From: Caldimicrobium sp.
GTDB lineage: Bacteria; Desulfobacterota; Thermodesulfobacteria; Thermodesulfobacteriales; Thermodesulfobacteriaceae
Length of the DNA: 64,000 nucleotides
NCBI GenBank assembly: GCA_025059715.1
Contig: JANXCE010000001.1
Span: 1 to 64,000 of the forward strand
Reading direction: 5' to 3'
The position numbers were made by a program, and so were the translations under genes. Under the pieces are notes generated by a model that was not told the DNA's origin, did not search any database, and was given only the letters and a program-made list of their open reading frames with translations. The stretch's first letter is position 1; every line of letters starts with the position of its first letter. Below, piece after piece: positions 26,319 through 35,414 of the stretch.

Positions 26319-27369
26319 CAGAGGTGCCGTAGAATTAAAAGTAGGAATCTTTGTTTTTTTAGGAATTTTAGCCCTACTTTATTTAACGCTCCAATTAGCT
26401 CAAGAGGCCTTTGCTCCCAAGGATACCTATAAAATTTATGGGGTTTTTGATAGTGTTTCAGGTTTAATTAGAGGAGCTAAGGTAGAGATGGCAGGAGTGC
26501 CAATCGGAAAGGTTGGAGATATAAGTCTTACCCCCGAGGGAAAGGCGAAAGTGGAACTTTTAATTTTTAAGAAGTACAAAATTCAGGAGGATGCCGTCGG
26601 TGTGGTGCGCACCTTTGGAGTTTTAGGAGATAAATTTATTGAGATAAGACCTGGCACATCCCCAAATTATCTTTCGGAAGGCGGTACTATAGCAAAGACA
26701 GAAAGTCCCGTAGATTTAGATCAGATCTTAGCAAGTATCGGGCCTGCGGTTGAGGGACTAAAGGAGGTTCTTGGCACCAAGGAAGGAAAGGAAAATTTGA
26801 GGATCCTTGTGGCTAATATCCGGGATGCCTCAGAGAGTTTTAAAAAAATTGCAGATAAGGTGGAAAAAGGCCAGGGGACCCTGGGAAAACTTATTGCAGA
26901 CGACAAGTTATATATGGAATTTACTGCTATTTCTCAGAGTCTAAAAAATGCAAGCCAGAAAATAGAAGGTCTTGCTAATCAAATAGACCGGGGAGAGGGG
27001 ACCTTAGGAAAGCTAATTAAAGATGAAACCCTTTATGCCACTCTGAAAAATACCGCTTCCAATTTGGAAAGGGTTTCTAAAAAACTTGAAAAGGGTGAAG
27101 GTACCTTGGGAAAACTCATCGCAGATGAGGAAATTTACAGGGATCTTAAGAATCTATCTAAGGATTTAAGAAATACCGCTCAAAATTTGGATAAAATCGT
27201 GGCTAAGATCGAAAGGGGAGAGGGAACCTTGGGCAAGCTTGTTAAAGATGATAGCCTCTACAATGAGGCCAAAAGGACTCTGAGGAGTGTCAATAGGGCA
27301 GCTAAAGGTGTGGAAGAACAAGTTCCAATCACAGTCTTGGGAACGGTAGCAGGCGCTGCCATGAAATAG
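26311..27369 (+). CDS. mlaD: MlaD/MCE-domain protein with GEGTLGKL repeats
   Basis: 352 residues. One N-terminal membrane anchor (about 11-28) is followed by an MCE domain (about 35-120; YGVFDSVSGLIRGAKVEMAGV, GDKFIEIRPG), which forms the lipid-carrying hexamer ring in the periplasm. The long C-terminal region carries four spaced copies of G(Q/E)GTLGKL followed by D(D/E)xLY, each separated by a predicted helix (for example NLERVSKKLEKGEG). This should make an extended helical tail, possibly a needle or tunnel reaching towards the outer membrane (inference). A strong terminator follows, ending the operon. Confidence 0.93.
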   Translation: MSNRGAVELKVGIFVFLGILALLYLTLQLAQEAFAPKDTYKIYGVFDSVSGLIRGAKVEMAGVPIGKVGDISLTPEGKAKVELLIFKKYKIQEDAVGVVRTFGVLGDKFIEIRPGTSPNYLSEGGTIAKTESPVDLDQILASIGPAVEGLKEVLGTKEGKENLRILVANIRDASESFKKIADKVEKGQGTLGKLIADDKLYMEFTAISQSLKNASQKIEGLANQIDRGEGTLGKLIKDETLYATLKNTASNLERVSKKLEKGEGTLGKLIADEEIYRDLKNLSKDLRNTAQNLDKIVAKIERGEGTLGKLVKDDSLYNEAKRTLRSVNRAAKGVEEQVPITVLGTVAGAAMK

Positions 27370-27390
27370 ATCCAGTCATGGATTTTTAGG

Positions 27391-27415
27391 AGGAGCCCTA
27401 ATGGGGCTCCTTTTT
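27391..27415 (+). terminator. Rho-independent terminator after mlaD
   Basis: Stem AGGAGCCC (27391-27398) pairs with GGGCTCCT (27404-27411), with a 5-nt loop, followed by TTTTATT. It closes the ilvD-mla operon. Confidence 0.88.
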
Positions 27416-27439
27416 ATTCTTCTAACATTATTCAAAAAT

Positions 27440-27467
27440 TTGACACTTGTCAAAATTATAATATAAT
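27440..27467 (+). promoter_or_regulatory. Promoter of the first sigma-54 activator gene, with possible leaderless start
   Basis: TTGACA (27440-27445) and TATAAT (27462-27467) are perfect hexamers with a 16-bp spacer. The ATG at 27474 is only 6 bp after the -10 box, about where transcription should start, and no ribosome site precedes it. Confidence 0.7.
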
Positions 27468-27473
27468 CACTCT

Positions 27474-28475
27474 ATGAGCTATCTTTTAGAAAGTTTTAAT
27501 CCTAAGATGCAGGAGATTTATAAAGTAGCTAAAAGAGTTGCCCCTTCTTCCAGCACTGTCTTGATTTTAGGAGAATCGGGCACAGGAAAGGAGGTTTTAG
27601 CTCGTTACATTCACTACTGTAGCGGTCGAAAGGGGCCCTTTGTGGCGGTTAATTGTGCAGCTATACCTGAGGATTTACTTGAGGCAGAGCTCTTTGGCTA
27701 TGAGAAAGGTGCCTTCACCGGAGCTATTAAATCAAAACCCGGAAAGTTTGAATTTGCCTCAGGAGGAACGCTCTTTCTCGATGAAATCGGGGACCTATGT
27801 TTAAAACTACAAGCCAAGCTTCTTAGGGCCCTTCAAGAGAAGGTTATTGAGAGATTAGGTGGAGAGAATCCCATAAAGGTGAATACTCGAATTATTGCAG
27901 CTACTAACCAAAATCTTGAAAAATTAGTAAAAGAAGGGCGCTTTAGAGAGGATCTTTATTTTAGGTTGAATGTAATTCCCATATACCTTTTGCCCCTAAG
28001 AGAACGAAAGGAGGATCTTCCTCTTTTGGTTAATTTTCTGGTTTCTAAAATATGTGAAAGAGAAAATATCCCACCAAAGAGAGTTTCGCAGGAAGTCTTA
28101 GTGGCTCTGTCAAAGTATTCTTGGCCTGGAAATATTAGAGAACTTGAGAATCTCTTGGAGAGAATGATCATTCTTTCAGAGGGTGAAGAACTCACCCTTG
28201 AAGATCTGCCTCCCCATTTAAGGGCAAGCTGGGAAGTTCTCAGCACCAGAGATGAGCTTCTTGAAGAGAGGAATTTCTTTACCAAGAGGCTTTTTGAACT
28301 ACCAGATATTACTGAGGGAGAGATCTCCTTACAGGACCTTTTAAGAGAGGTTGAACGATACTACTTGTTGAGAGCTCTGGAACTCTCTCAAGGTGTAAAA
28401 AGTAAAGCAGCTAAACTTCTTGGCTTAAATAGAACAACCCTGATAGAAAAACTTAAAAAATATCAATTGGTATGA
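27474..28475 (+). CDS. Sigma-54-dependent activator lacking a sensory domain
   Basis: 333 residues. The AAA+ sigma-54 activation domain begins almost at residue 1: Walker A GESGTGKE (33-40), the sigma-54 contact loop GAFTGA (79-84), Walker B FLDEIG (101-106), and the arginine-finger region [14 protein letters not shown]. The C-terminal Fis-type helix-turn-helix ([18 protein letters not shown]) binds DNA. There is no receiver, PAS or GAF domain, so activity must be set by expression level or a partner protein. FlrA-like or FlgR-like control of the flagellar genes 4 kb downstream is plausible (inference). The ATG has no ribosome site and may be leaderless. Confidence 0.93.
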   Translation: MSYLLESFNPKMQEIYKVAKRVAPSSSTVLILGESGTGKEVLARYIHYCSGRKGPFVAVNCAAIPEDLLEAELFGYEKGAFTGAIKSKPGKFEFASGGTLFLDEIGDLCLKLQAKLLRALQEKVIERLGGENPIKVNTRIIAATNQNLEKLVKEGRFREDLYFRLNVIPIYLLPLRERKEDLPLLVNFLVSKICERENIPPKRVSQEVLVALSKYSWPGNIRELENLLERMIILSEGEELTLEDLPPHLRASWEVLSTRDELLEERNFFTKRLFELPDITEGEISLQDLLREVERYYLLRALELSQGVKSKAAKLLGLNRTTLIEKLKKYQLV

Positions 28476-28497
28476 AATTTGAGAAGGTTTTTCTTTG

Positions 28498-30336
28498 ATG
28501 ATCAGACTTTCCTTTTTTTTCTGGGTAATTTGCATCTTGTGTTTTCTTTATACCAATCTCGAGGTTAGATCGCAGGTTCAACGGGATAAATCAAGGATAA
28601 TTTTTCATAATATAACCAAGCCTTCCCCTGAAGAGGAAAAATTGATTAGAGAGCTTGAAAGTGCTTATAGAAGTAGAGATTATGAAAGGGTGGTGAACAT
28701 ACATCAGACCTTGTCACCCCTAATAAGTCTTTCTGCAGAGGAAATGTTACAAATTGCGGAAAGTTATTTGAGAACTGGTGATCCTAAAATAGCCCTTGAT
28801 TATGCAGAGAGAGCTATTGGGCTCCGCAGAGGGACTGAACTTGCTTGTCGAGGTAGACTCATTAAAAGTAAAGCTTTCTTACTTTTAGGTAGAGAGAAGG
28901 AGGCTTTTAGTGAGGTTAAAAATTTGAGTGAGGATTTTTGTAAAGACTTTCTTGAGGAAGAGCTAAAGGCTCTTCGCCTTTTATATTTTAAGGCAAAGGA
29001 AGATAAGCTTGATCCAAAGATCCTAAAGTCTCTCACCGAGGAAATACTTGGCGCAAAAATCAATCAATATCTTAAGATGGAAAAGTTTAGAGAGGCGGAG
29101 CAGAGTATCTATGATTATATCAACCTTACTGGGGAATACACTAAGGCTAAGGATTACTTCTTTAAACTAGCGGAGCGCTATTTTGCTAAAGGAGAGATAC
29201 TTACCGCTAAAAGGTTTTATCAGCTTATAATTACCGAGTGGGATAATACCAAAGAGGCCTTTTTATCCAAGTTTAGACTATATCAAATTGCCTATGAGCG
29301 AGCAACAGTAAAAGAACTTTTACCTACAAAGACAATTGAGGACCTTCTTACATACATCACTCAAATAAAAGTCAAATATCCCAAAGAGAAGATTGCGGAA
29401 GAGGCCTCTTATTTAGGAATTAGGATTTATTTCGAGAGAAAGAATTGGGTAAAGGTAAGGGAACAAGTTAAAGAATTTCTAAAGATTTATGCTGATAGCC
29501 AGTATAAGGCGCAAATCTTAGATCTTTTTTGTCAAGCTATTCAACAACTTGTTCCTATAAAATTTTTAAGGGGCGAAATTAATAATCTGATGAGGCTGGT
29601 GGAAGAAGATCAAATTTATATACGAGAAGCAAGCTGTGGGGATTTCTATTATATGTTGGGAGGAGAATTTTTTAAGTATAAACTTTGGACTTGGAGTATT
29701 CACTATCTTTTAAGTGCCTACGATTTAAAGATCTCTCCTCAACATCGCTTGGACTATTACCTGAAATTAGCTCATCTTGCGGAAGAAAGGGATGAAAGAG
29801 AGCTATTTAATCTCTTGATGAATTACATTGAAAAAAAATGGTCTAAAGAGCTGATGAAGGCGCCGGAATTCCTATATCTTCATACCAAAAGAAATTTGAG
29901 AAATGACCTCACCTTAGGGCTAAAACTTTTAAACATCTCTTTGAAAGAACCTCTTCCACTGGTCTATAAGAAGGAGCTTTTTCATCTTGGGTTTTACCGA
30001 GCTTTAGAGGCTAAGAAATACTCTCAAGTCTATACATTAATTAAGACCCATCAGGACCTAACTGATTTTGACCACTATTACAGTTTACTCATAGAGGTAT
30101 TAAATGCGGAGCCCAAACTTTTTGAGGAAATTTTAAAGGATGCCCAAAAGAGGTTTGGGAATCACACTAAACTTTCCTGGTTGGAGGCCTATTACTTAGA
30201 GAGAAAAGGAGAGTTAAAGAAGACCTCCGAAATATGGGAGCATTTAGAGAAAAGTCAAGGAGTTGAGGGAGAAATGGCAAGGAGATATAGAACCTTTCGT
30301 GATTTAATTAATAAGGCTCAAAGATTGGTGTATTGA
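28498..30336 (+). CDS. Secreted TPR-like protein of unknown role
   Basis: About 612 residues from ATG 28498 (GAGAAGG lies 10 bp upstream; a TTG directly before it is less likely). A signal peptide is evident (residues 1-26, hydrophobic FFFWVICILCFLY). The remainder is helical, with degenerate TPR repeats (for example YRSRDYERVVNIHQTL, GDPKIALDYAERAI, YFAKGEILTAKRFYQLII), consistent with a periplasmic scaffold. No catalytic motif is seen. It sits between two sigma-54 activator genes and just upstream of the flagellar block, so a motility or cell-envelope role is likely (inference). Confidence 0.75.
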   Translation: MIRLSFFFWVICILCFLYTNLEVRSQVQRDKSRIIFHNITKPSPEEEKLIRELESAYRSRDYERVVNIHQTLSPLISLSAEEMLQIAESYLRTGDPKIALDYAERAIGLRRGTELACRGRLIKSKAFLLLGREKEAFSEVKNLSEDFCKDFLEEELKALRLLYFKAKEDKLDPKILKSLTEEILGAKINQYLKMEKFREAEQSIYDYINLTGEYTKAKDYFFKLAERYFAKGEILTAKRFYQLIITEWDNTKEAFLSKFRLYQIAYERATVKELLPTKTIEDLLTYITQIKVKYPKEKIAEEASYLGIRIYFERKNWVKVREQVKEFLKIYADSQYKAQILDLFCQAIQQLVPIKFLRGEINNLMRLVEEDQIYIREASCGDFYYMLGGEFFKYKLWTWSIHYLLSAYDLKISPQHRLDYYLKLAHLAEERDERELFNLLMNYIEKKWSKELMKAPEFLYLHTKRNLRNDLTLGLKLLNISLKEPLPLVYKKELFHLGFYRALEAKKYSQVYTLIKTHQDLTDFDHYYSLLIEVLNAEPKLFEEILKDAQKRFGNHTKLSWLEAYYLERKGELKKTSEIWEHLEKSQGVEGEMARRYRTFRDLINKAQRLVY

Positions 30337-30351
30337 AATTGGTATATTGAG

Positions 30352-31713
30352 ATGAAAGGAAAAGTAGGTGTAGTAGGAGAGTCCTTAGAGGCTAAAGTTT
30401 TAGTAGATTCACTCAGGGAGAGGGGTCTTGAGGTAATTCACTGGGATAAGAGTAGTTTTTCATTGGAGAGTATTCCCGAGGATCTATCAGTTTTGGCTTA
30501 CGAGTGTTCTGAAGAAGAAATTGAGGAAGATCCTAAGTTAGAAGCGCTACTTAGAAAAAGACATCCCTCCATCATCGTGCTAACAGAAGATATTTCTTTA
30601 GACTCAGCGATAGCTCTCTTACGGAAGGGAGCTATGGATGTTAAGTTGTTAAGTTCCTCTATAGAGCTGATTGAGAAGAGTGTGCTCTACGCTTTAGAAA
30701 ATAGGATGATTACTTCTCAAGAAGAAACCTTCTATACTTGTGAACCTAAATTGTTAAAGATACTGGGGGCTTTAGAGGAGGTAGCCAAAACTAAGGTTTC
30801 TGTGCTATTGATTGGAGAGTCTGGAACCGGAAAGGAGCTTTTGGCAAGGTATATCCATTTCAAAAGTCCCCGCAGAGAGGGTCCCTTTATAGCTATTAAT
30901 TGTGCTGCCCTACCTGAAAATCTGCTTGAATCGGAACTTTTTGGATACGAAAAGGGAGCTTTCTCAGGAGCTGCCTTTAGAAAAAAGGGAAAGATAGAGT
31001 TAGCCCATCAAGGAACCCTCTTTTTAGACGAAATAACCGAGATGGCCCTTCCTTTACAAGGTAAAATTTTGAGAGTAATCCAGGAAGGAGAAGTGGATCG
31101 TTTGGGAGGTTATTATCCCATCAAAGTAGATTTTAGGCTGATTTCCGCAACTAATAGGGATATAGAAAAAGAGGTAGAGGCAGGACGTTTTCGTTCCGAT
31201 CTTTACTATCGCCTAAATGTGATAACTGTGAAAATTCCCCCTCTTAGGGAAAGAAGGGAGGATGTCAAATTTTTGGCAAAATATTACTTGGAAAAATTTT
31301 CCCGCCTCTACAATAAGAAATTAACAGGATTTACCGAGAGAGCTTGGCAATTTTTATTGAATTATTCCTTTCCAGGAAATGTCAGGGAATTGAAAAACAT
31401 AATAGAGAGAGCGGTCATACTTTGTGGAGAAGAAAAAATAGATGTTAGTTATTTGACGCAACCCTTGGGAGAGGAAAGTAGCTCGCCAGTAAGGGAGAGC
31501 CCCTCTTTTGTTAACATCTCTGGCATGAACTTTGATAATAATAAAGAAGAGATAGTAGAAATAAAACCCTTAGAAGAGGTAGAGAGGGAGGTTATATTGA
31601 AGGCTTTACAACTAACTAAGGGCAATAAGAACAGGGCTGCGGAACTCTTGGGTATCACGGTGAGAACCCTGAGAAACAAGTTGAAAATGTATGAAGAGCA
31701 AGGGCTCCTTTAG
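30352..31713 (+). CDS. Sigma-54-dependent activator with degenerate receiver, likely flagellar regulator
   Basis: 453 residues. The N-terminal 120 residues have a receiver-like pattern (HPSIIVLTEDISLDSAIALLRKGAMDV), but the usual acidic pocket and phospho-acceptor Asp are not evident. The AAA+ domain has Walker A GESGTGKE (155-162), Walker B FLDEIT, and a variant contact loop GAFSGA (202-207) in place of GAFTGA. The C-terminal Fis-type HTH is GNKNRAAELLGITVRTLRNKL. It ends 12 bp before flgB, so it probably controls the flagellar operon as an FlgR/FleR-type regulator. No sensor kinase is adjacent. Confidence 0.92.
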   Translation: MKGKVGVVGESLEAKVLVDSLRERGLEVIHWDKSSFSLESIPEDLSVLAYECSEEEIEEDPKLEALLRKRHPSIIVLTEDISLDSAIALLRKGAMDVKLLSSSIELIEKSVLYALENRMITSQEETFYTCEPKLLKILGALEEVAKTKVSVLLIGESGTGKELLARYIHFKSPRREGPFIAINCAALPENLLESELFGYEKGAFSGAAFRKKGKIELAHQGTLFLDEITEMALPLQGKILRVIQEGEVDRLGGYYPIKVDFRLISATNRDIEKEVEAGRFRSDLYYRLNVITVKIPPLRERREDVKFLAKYYLEKFSRLYNKKLTGFTERAWQFLLNYSFPGNVRELKNIIERAVILCGEEKIDVSYLTQPLGEESSSPVRESPSFVNISGMNFDNNKEEIVEIKPLEEVEREVILKALQLTKGNKNRAAELLGITVRTLRNKLKMYEEQGLL

Positions 31714-31725
31714 GAGGTTTTACCG

Positions 31726-32121
31726 ATGTGGGGTAGTCTTGCAAAATTAATGGATATAGTAAGGGTATCCCTGAAAATAAGAACGGAGAAGCATAAAATA
31801 ATATCGGCAAATATAGCCAATGTGGATACTCCAGGTTATAGGAGGAAAGATCTTTCCTTTGAAAGGGCTATACAAACCTATTTATCTCAGGAGAGGGCAC
31901 TTAGAACAACTAAAGATAGGCATTTTCCTGTAAGAGGTAGGACCATTGAAGAGGTATTTGGGATCTATCAGCCACAAACCTTAGGCACACCCAACAATGT
32001 AAACCTAGAGGAGGAGATGGTCTCTTTAACGGAAAACCAATTACTCTATGAGAGCACCTTACAGGCATTAGCCAAAGAGTTGGAAAGACTAAGAGAAATA
32101 ATTAGTGAGGGAGGTAGGTAA
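31726..32121 (+). CDS. flgB: Flagellar basal-body rod protein FlgB
   Basis: 131 residues. It is a proximal-rod subunit exported by the flagellar type III system. N-terminal rod motif KHKIISANIANVDTPGYRRKDLSFE; C-terminus MVSLTENQLLYESTLQALAKELERLREII. The ribosome site AGGAGG precedes ATG 31726. It starts the flgB-flgC-fliE-fliF block. Confidence 0.95.
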   Translation: MWGSLAKLMDIVRVSLKIRTEKHKIISANIANVDTPGYRRKDLSFERAIQTYLSQERALRTTKDRHFPVRGRTIEEVFGIYQPQTLGTPNNVNLEEEMVSLTENQLLYESTLQALAKELERLREIISEGGR

Positions 32122-32123
32122 TT

Positions 32124-32534
32124 ATGAATTTACTTAAGGCAGGTAGGATTGCAGGCAGTGCTTTACAAGCACAGAGAGTGAGAATGAATATCACTGCGAC
32201 CAATATAGCCAATGCCCAGGTTACCAGAACTTTGGAGGGTGGTCCTTATAGAGCTAAAAATGTGGTTTTTAAAGCGGTCCCTCTATCTCCTAAGGAACCC
32301 TTTCTTAAAACCGTTAAGTTGGAGAGGATTCAAGATGATCCCCAGCCCTTTCGCGAGGTTTACGATCCTGGACATCCTGATGCAGATGAAAGGGGAATTG
32401 TGAGGTATCCTAATGTGGATATAATTACAGAAATGGTAGAGCTATTGTCCGCAGGAAGGGCCTATGAGGCCAATTTGAATGTGCTAACTACCACTAAAAG
32501 TATGTATTTGCGAACCTTAGAGCTTTTAAAATAA
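32124..32534 (+). CDS. flgC: Flagellar basal-body rod protein FlgC
   Basis: 136 residues, a proximal-rod protein. Conserved start RIAGSALQAQRVRMNITATNIANAQ and end YPNVDIITEMVELLSAGRAYEANLNVL. Two bp after flgB. Confidence 0.96.
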   Translation: MNLLKAGRIAGSALQAQRVRMNITATNIANAQVTRTLEGGPYRAKNVVFKAVPLSPKEPFLKTVKLERIQDDPQPFREVYDPGHPDADERGIVRYPNVDIITEMVELLSAGRAYEANLNVLTTTKSMYLRTLELLK

Positions 32535-32557
32535 ATAACTCTTAAGGAGATGAGGCC

Positions 32558-32842
32558 ATGAAGATTCAGGGTCCTATTTTAAAGAGTATTCACCTCTATC
32601 GCACTATAGAGAAGGGGACTTCTCCTGATTTTGGGAGACTCCTTTGGGAGCAATTAAAGGAGGTTGATGCCAAGGAAAAATTAGCAGAAGAGGCTATTCA
32701 AGCCTTGGCCAGAGGGGAAGATATAGATCCAGCAGAGGTTGCAATGAAAATCTCTCAAGCGGACAACAGCATGAAACTCCTATTAAGAGTAAGAAATAAG
32801 ATTTTAGAAGCCTATCAGGAGATTATGAGAATGCAAATTTAG
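32558..32842 (+). CDS. fliE: Flagellar hook-basal body protein FliE
   Basis: 94 residues. FliE joins the MS ring to the proximal rod. C-terminal signature DIDPAEVAMKISQADNSMKLLLRVRNKILEAYQEIMRMQI is split here by position 55-94 and is diagnostic. Translation starts at ATG 32558 after AAGGAGATG. Confidence 0.94.
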   Translation: MKIQGPILKSIHLYRTIEKGTSPDFGRLLWEQLKEVDAKEKLAEEAIQALARGEDIDPAEVAMKISQADNSMKLLLRVRNKILEAYQEIMRMQI

Positions 32843-32853
32843 GGGACTAATCT

Positions 32854-34404
32854 ATGGCTCCTTTAGATTTAAGGGCTATTTCCCTTCAATTAAAGGAATT
32901 TTGGCAAAAATTAAGCATTAAACAAAAGGCGCTACTAATAGGAGGAATAGTAGGTTCAGCTTTATTACTAACCTTAGTGATTTGGCTGATTAGTAGGCCA
33001 TCTTACGGTCTTTTATACCGAGGGCTTGATGAAACAACTGCTGGTCAAGTAGTCCAATATCTTAAAGAACAGAAGATTCCCTATCGGGTAGAAAGGGATG
33101 GAAGTATTTATGTTCCTCAAGAAAGGGTCCCCGAGATTAGAATGGAGATTGCAAGTAAAGGTCTCATTGGTGCAGGTGGGCCTGGATTTGAGCTTTTCGA
33201 TAAAGAAAGATTTGGGATAACTGAATTTCAAGAAAAGGTAAACTATCAACGGGCTTTGGAGGGAGAGCTTGCTCGCACTATCGCAGGGATAAAAGGAGTG
33301 AAGTCGGTGAGGGTCCATTTGGCTCTTCCCAAGGAGAGTTTATTTATTGAGGAAGAAAAACCTCCCAAAGCCTCTGTATTGATTGAATTGAAACCAGGTT
33401 TTACCCTTACTCCTGACCAGATTAAGGGTATTGTTAACTTAGTAAGTGGTGCGGTGCCAAAGCTTGAACCCACAAACATAACAGTAGTAGATGCTTCTAC
33501 CGGGAAAAAATTATATACGCCAGAGACCCAAGAGGAATTACTTACCACAACGCAATTAGCTTATAAAAGAAGGGTAGAGGAGAATTTAAAAAATAAGGTG
33601 GAAGAACTTTTAAGTTCAGCTTTAGGTCCAGGTAAAGCTCAAGCACAAGTCACAGTGGATATATCTTTTAATAAGGAAAATTTAGTTGAAGAGACTGTTG
33701 ATCCTGAAGGGACTGCAGTTTTATCAGAAGACTTAGAGGAAGAGACCAGGCAGAGTGGTAGGCCTCAAGAGGAGGGAGTGCCTGGAGTAAAGGGAGCTTT
33801 AACCCAGAAATTTGAAGCCACCACTCCTGAAGCAGGAGGAGAAAGTTATACCAAAAAAAGAGTAGTGAGAAACTATGAAATAAGCAAAAAAGTAAGGAAT
33901 TTGGAGGTAGCTCCAGGGAATATCAAGAGGTTGAGCGTGGCGGTAGTAGTTGATAAGAAGGTTCTTGGTGAAAATGATACCGCCAAAATAGAGTGGATTG
34001 AAAATTTGGTAAAGGGAGCTGTGGGATATAATCCTGACAGGGGTGATGAAGTAAAAATTGAGGTAAAACCCTTTGTAGAGCCTCCTGTAAAGAAACCCGA
34101 AATTACCGATTACTTAGCACAATTTTACAAACCCTTTGCTTTGGTTATTTTGCTGATTTTAGTCTATCTTTTGGTGATCAGGCCTCTTATGAAGGCTCTT
34201 AAACCTACTCCCAAGGTTCCAGAGGTCCCTCCTACTCCTGAGGTGAAGGTTCCCGTTGAGGAGGCCGTAGAGGAAATATTGCCGCGGGAGATTGCCATAG
34301 GTATAATTCGCAGTCAACCTGAGAGAGCAGCAGCACTAGTAAAAAAATGGCTTTTAGAGGAAACTTTGGAAGAACGTAAAAAGGCTCTGGCTGAGGCTAA
34401 ATAA
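32854..34404 (+). CDS. fliF: Flagellar MS-ring protein FliF
   Basis: 516 residues. It forms the inner-membrane MS ring that houses the export gate. Two membrane segments (about 27-46 and 426-446) flank a large periplasmic region with the RBM motifs (YGLLYRGLDETTAGQVVQYL; EREGITEFQEKVNYQRALEGEL-like ITEFQEKVNYQRALEGELA). The C-terminal tail (EIAIGIIRSQPERAAALVKKW) is the FliG-binding segment. The last base overlaps the fliG ATG. Confidence 0.96.
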   Translation: MAPLDLRAISLQLKEFWQKLSIKQKALLIGGIVGSALLLTLVIWLISRPSYGLLYRGLDETTAGQVVQYLKEQKIPYRVERDGSIYVPQERVPEIRMEIASKGLIGAGGPGFELFDKERFGITEFQEKVNYQRALEGELARTIAGIKGVKSVRVHLALPKESLFIEEEKPPKASVLIELKPGFTLTPDQIKGIVNLVSGAVPKLEPTNITVVDASTGKKLYTPETQEELLTTTQLAYKRRVEENLKNKVEELLSSALGPGKAQAQVTVDISFNKENLVEETVDPEGTAVLSEDLEEETRQSGRPQEEGVPGVKGALTQKFEATTPEAGGESYTKKRVVRNYEISKKVRNLEVAPGNIKRLSVAVVVDKKVLGENDTAKIEWIENLVKGAVGYNPDRGDEVKIEVKPFVEPPVKKPEITDYLAQFYKPFALVILLILVYLLVIRPLMKALKPTPKVPEVPPTPEVKVPVEEAVEEILPREIAIGIIRSQPERAAALVKKWLLEETLEERKKALAEAK

Positions 34405-35414
34405 TGGCCAAAATTGATCCAGATAAGTTAACTGGACCTCAGAAGGCAGCTATTTTTTTAATGCTCATGGGAGAGGAGTTTACCTCACAAGTTTACAAGC
34501 ATCTTGATGAAGAGGATATCAAACGAATAGGTGTTGAGATGGCAAAAATTGACTTCATTCCCTCTGAGGTTGCTAAAAGAGTATTGGAAGAGGCAAACAT
34601 TGAAGCTAAGGATCTCCTTTCTAATCTTTCTCTATCGCCAGATGAGTTTCTTAAAAAGAGCTTGATAGAAGCCTATGGTGAAAAGGGAAAGATTCTATAC
34701 GAAGAAATTAAAAGGGAAGTTGGACCAGAGACTTTTAAGAAATTAAAAAAATTGGATCCTAAAACTATTGCCAATTTTCTATCCAATGAACATCCCCAGA
34801 CTATTGCCATTATCTTAGTTCATTTAGAGCCCGAATTATCGGGTCAGGTCTTACAGCTGTTACCAGAAAAGATAAGAGGAGAGGTTCTTCTGCGTATTGC
34901 CCTCTTGGATAAGGTAGATCCTGAAATAGTGAAGGACATAAGTGATGCTTTGGAAGAGGAGTTAAAGGCTGTAGGTGGGGCCTTAGGGAGGAAGATTGGA
35001 GGAGCGGAAAAAGCTGCAGAAATTCTCTCCCATGCAGGTAGAGATCTCGAAGATGAGCTTTTGGCAGAAATTGAAGATGAAAATGCGAGCCTGGCCGAAG
35101 AGATAAGAAAGTATCTCTTCACCTTTGAAGACTTTATCAATGTGGACGACTTTGCTATACAGACCTTACTTAGAGAAATCTCTACTGACGATCTGAAATT
35201 GGCGCTAAAGGGTGCTTCGGAAGAGATAAAACAAAAGTTTTTCCGAAACATGAGTAAGAGGGCAGCGGATCTACTGAAGGAGGAATTAGAGATGATGGGG
35301 CCCGTCAGGTTAACCGAGGTAGAAAAGGCCCAGATGAATATAATAAAGACCGCTAAAAAATTAGAACAGGAAGGAAAGATTGTTCTTAGTAGAGGAGAGG
35401 AAGAATTTGTCTAA
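34404..35414 (+). CDS. fliG: Flagellar motor switch protein FliG
   Basis: 336 residues, a C-ring protein that transmits torque and binds FliF and the stator. Motifs: LTGPQKAAIFLMLMGEEF (N domain), NEHPQTIAIILVHLEPEL (middle domain EHPQ motif), and a charged C-terminal torque helix (EDFINVDDFAIQTLLREIS, MSKRAADLLKEELEMMGPVR). Overlaps fliF by 1 bp and fliH by 8 bp. Confidence 0.96.
   Translation: MAKIDPDKLTGPQKAAIFLMLMGEEFTSQVYKHLDEEDIKRIGVEMAKIDFIPSEVAKRVLEEANIEAKDLLSNLSLSPDEFLKKSLIEAYGEKGKILYEEIKREVGPETFKKLKKLDPKTIANFLSNEHPQTIAIILVHLEPELSGQVLQLLPEKIRGEVLLRIALLDKVDPEIVKDISDALEEELKAVGGALGRKIGGAEKAAEILSHAGRDLEDELLAEIEDENASLAEEIRKYLFTFEDFINVDDFAIQTLLREISTDDLKLALKGASEEIKQKFFRNMSKRAADLLKEELEMMGPVRLTEVEKAQMNIIKTAKKLEQEGKIVLSRGEEEFV

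Noticed and set aside
31700-31726. Sigma-54 promoter for flgB
   Set aside because: Only 12 bp separate the activator and flgB, and no GG-N10-GC pattern is present.
34844-35251. Minus-strand Ser-rich 135-codon frame
   Set aside because: It is antisense to fliG; the Ser/Lys-rich composition is typical of an out-of-frame reading.
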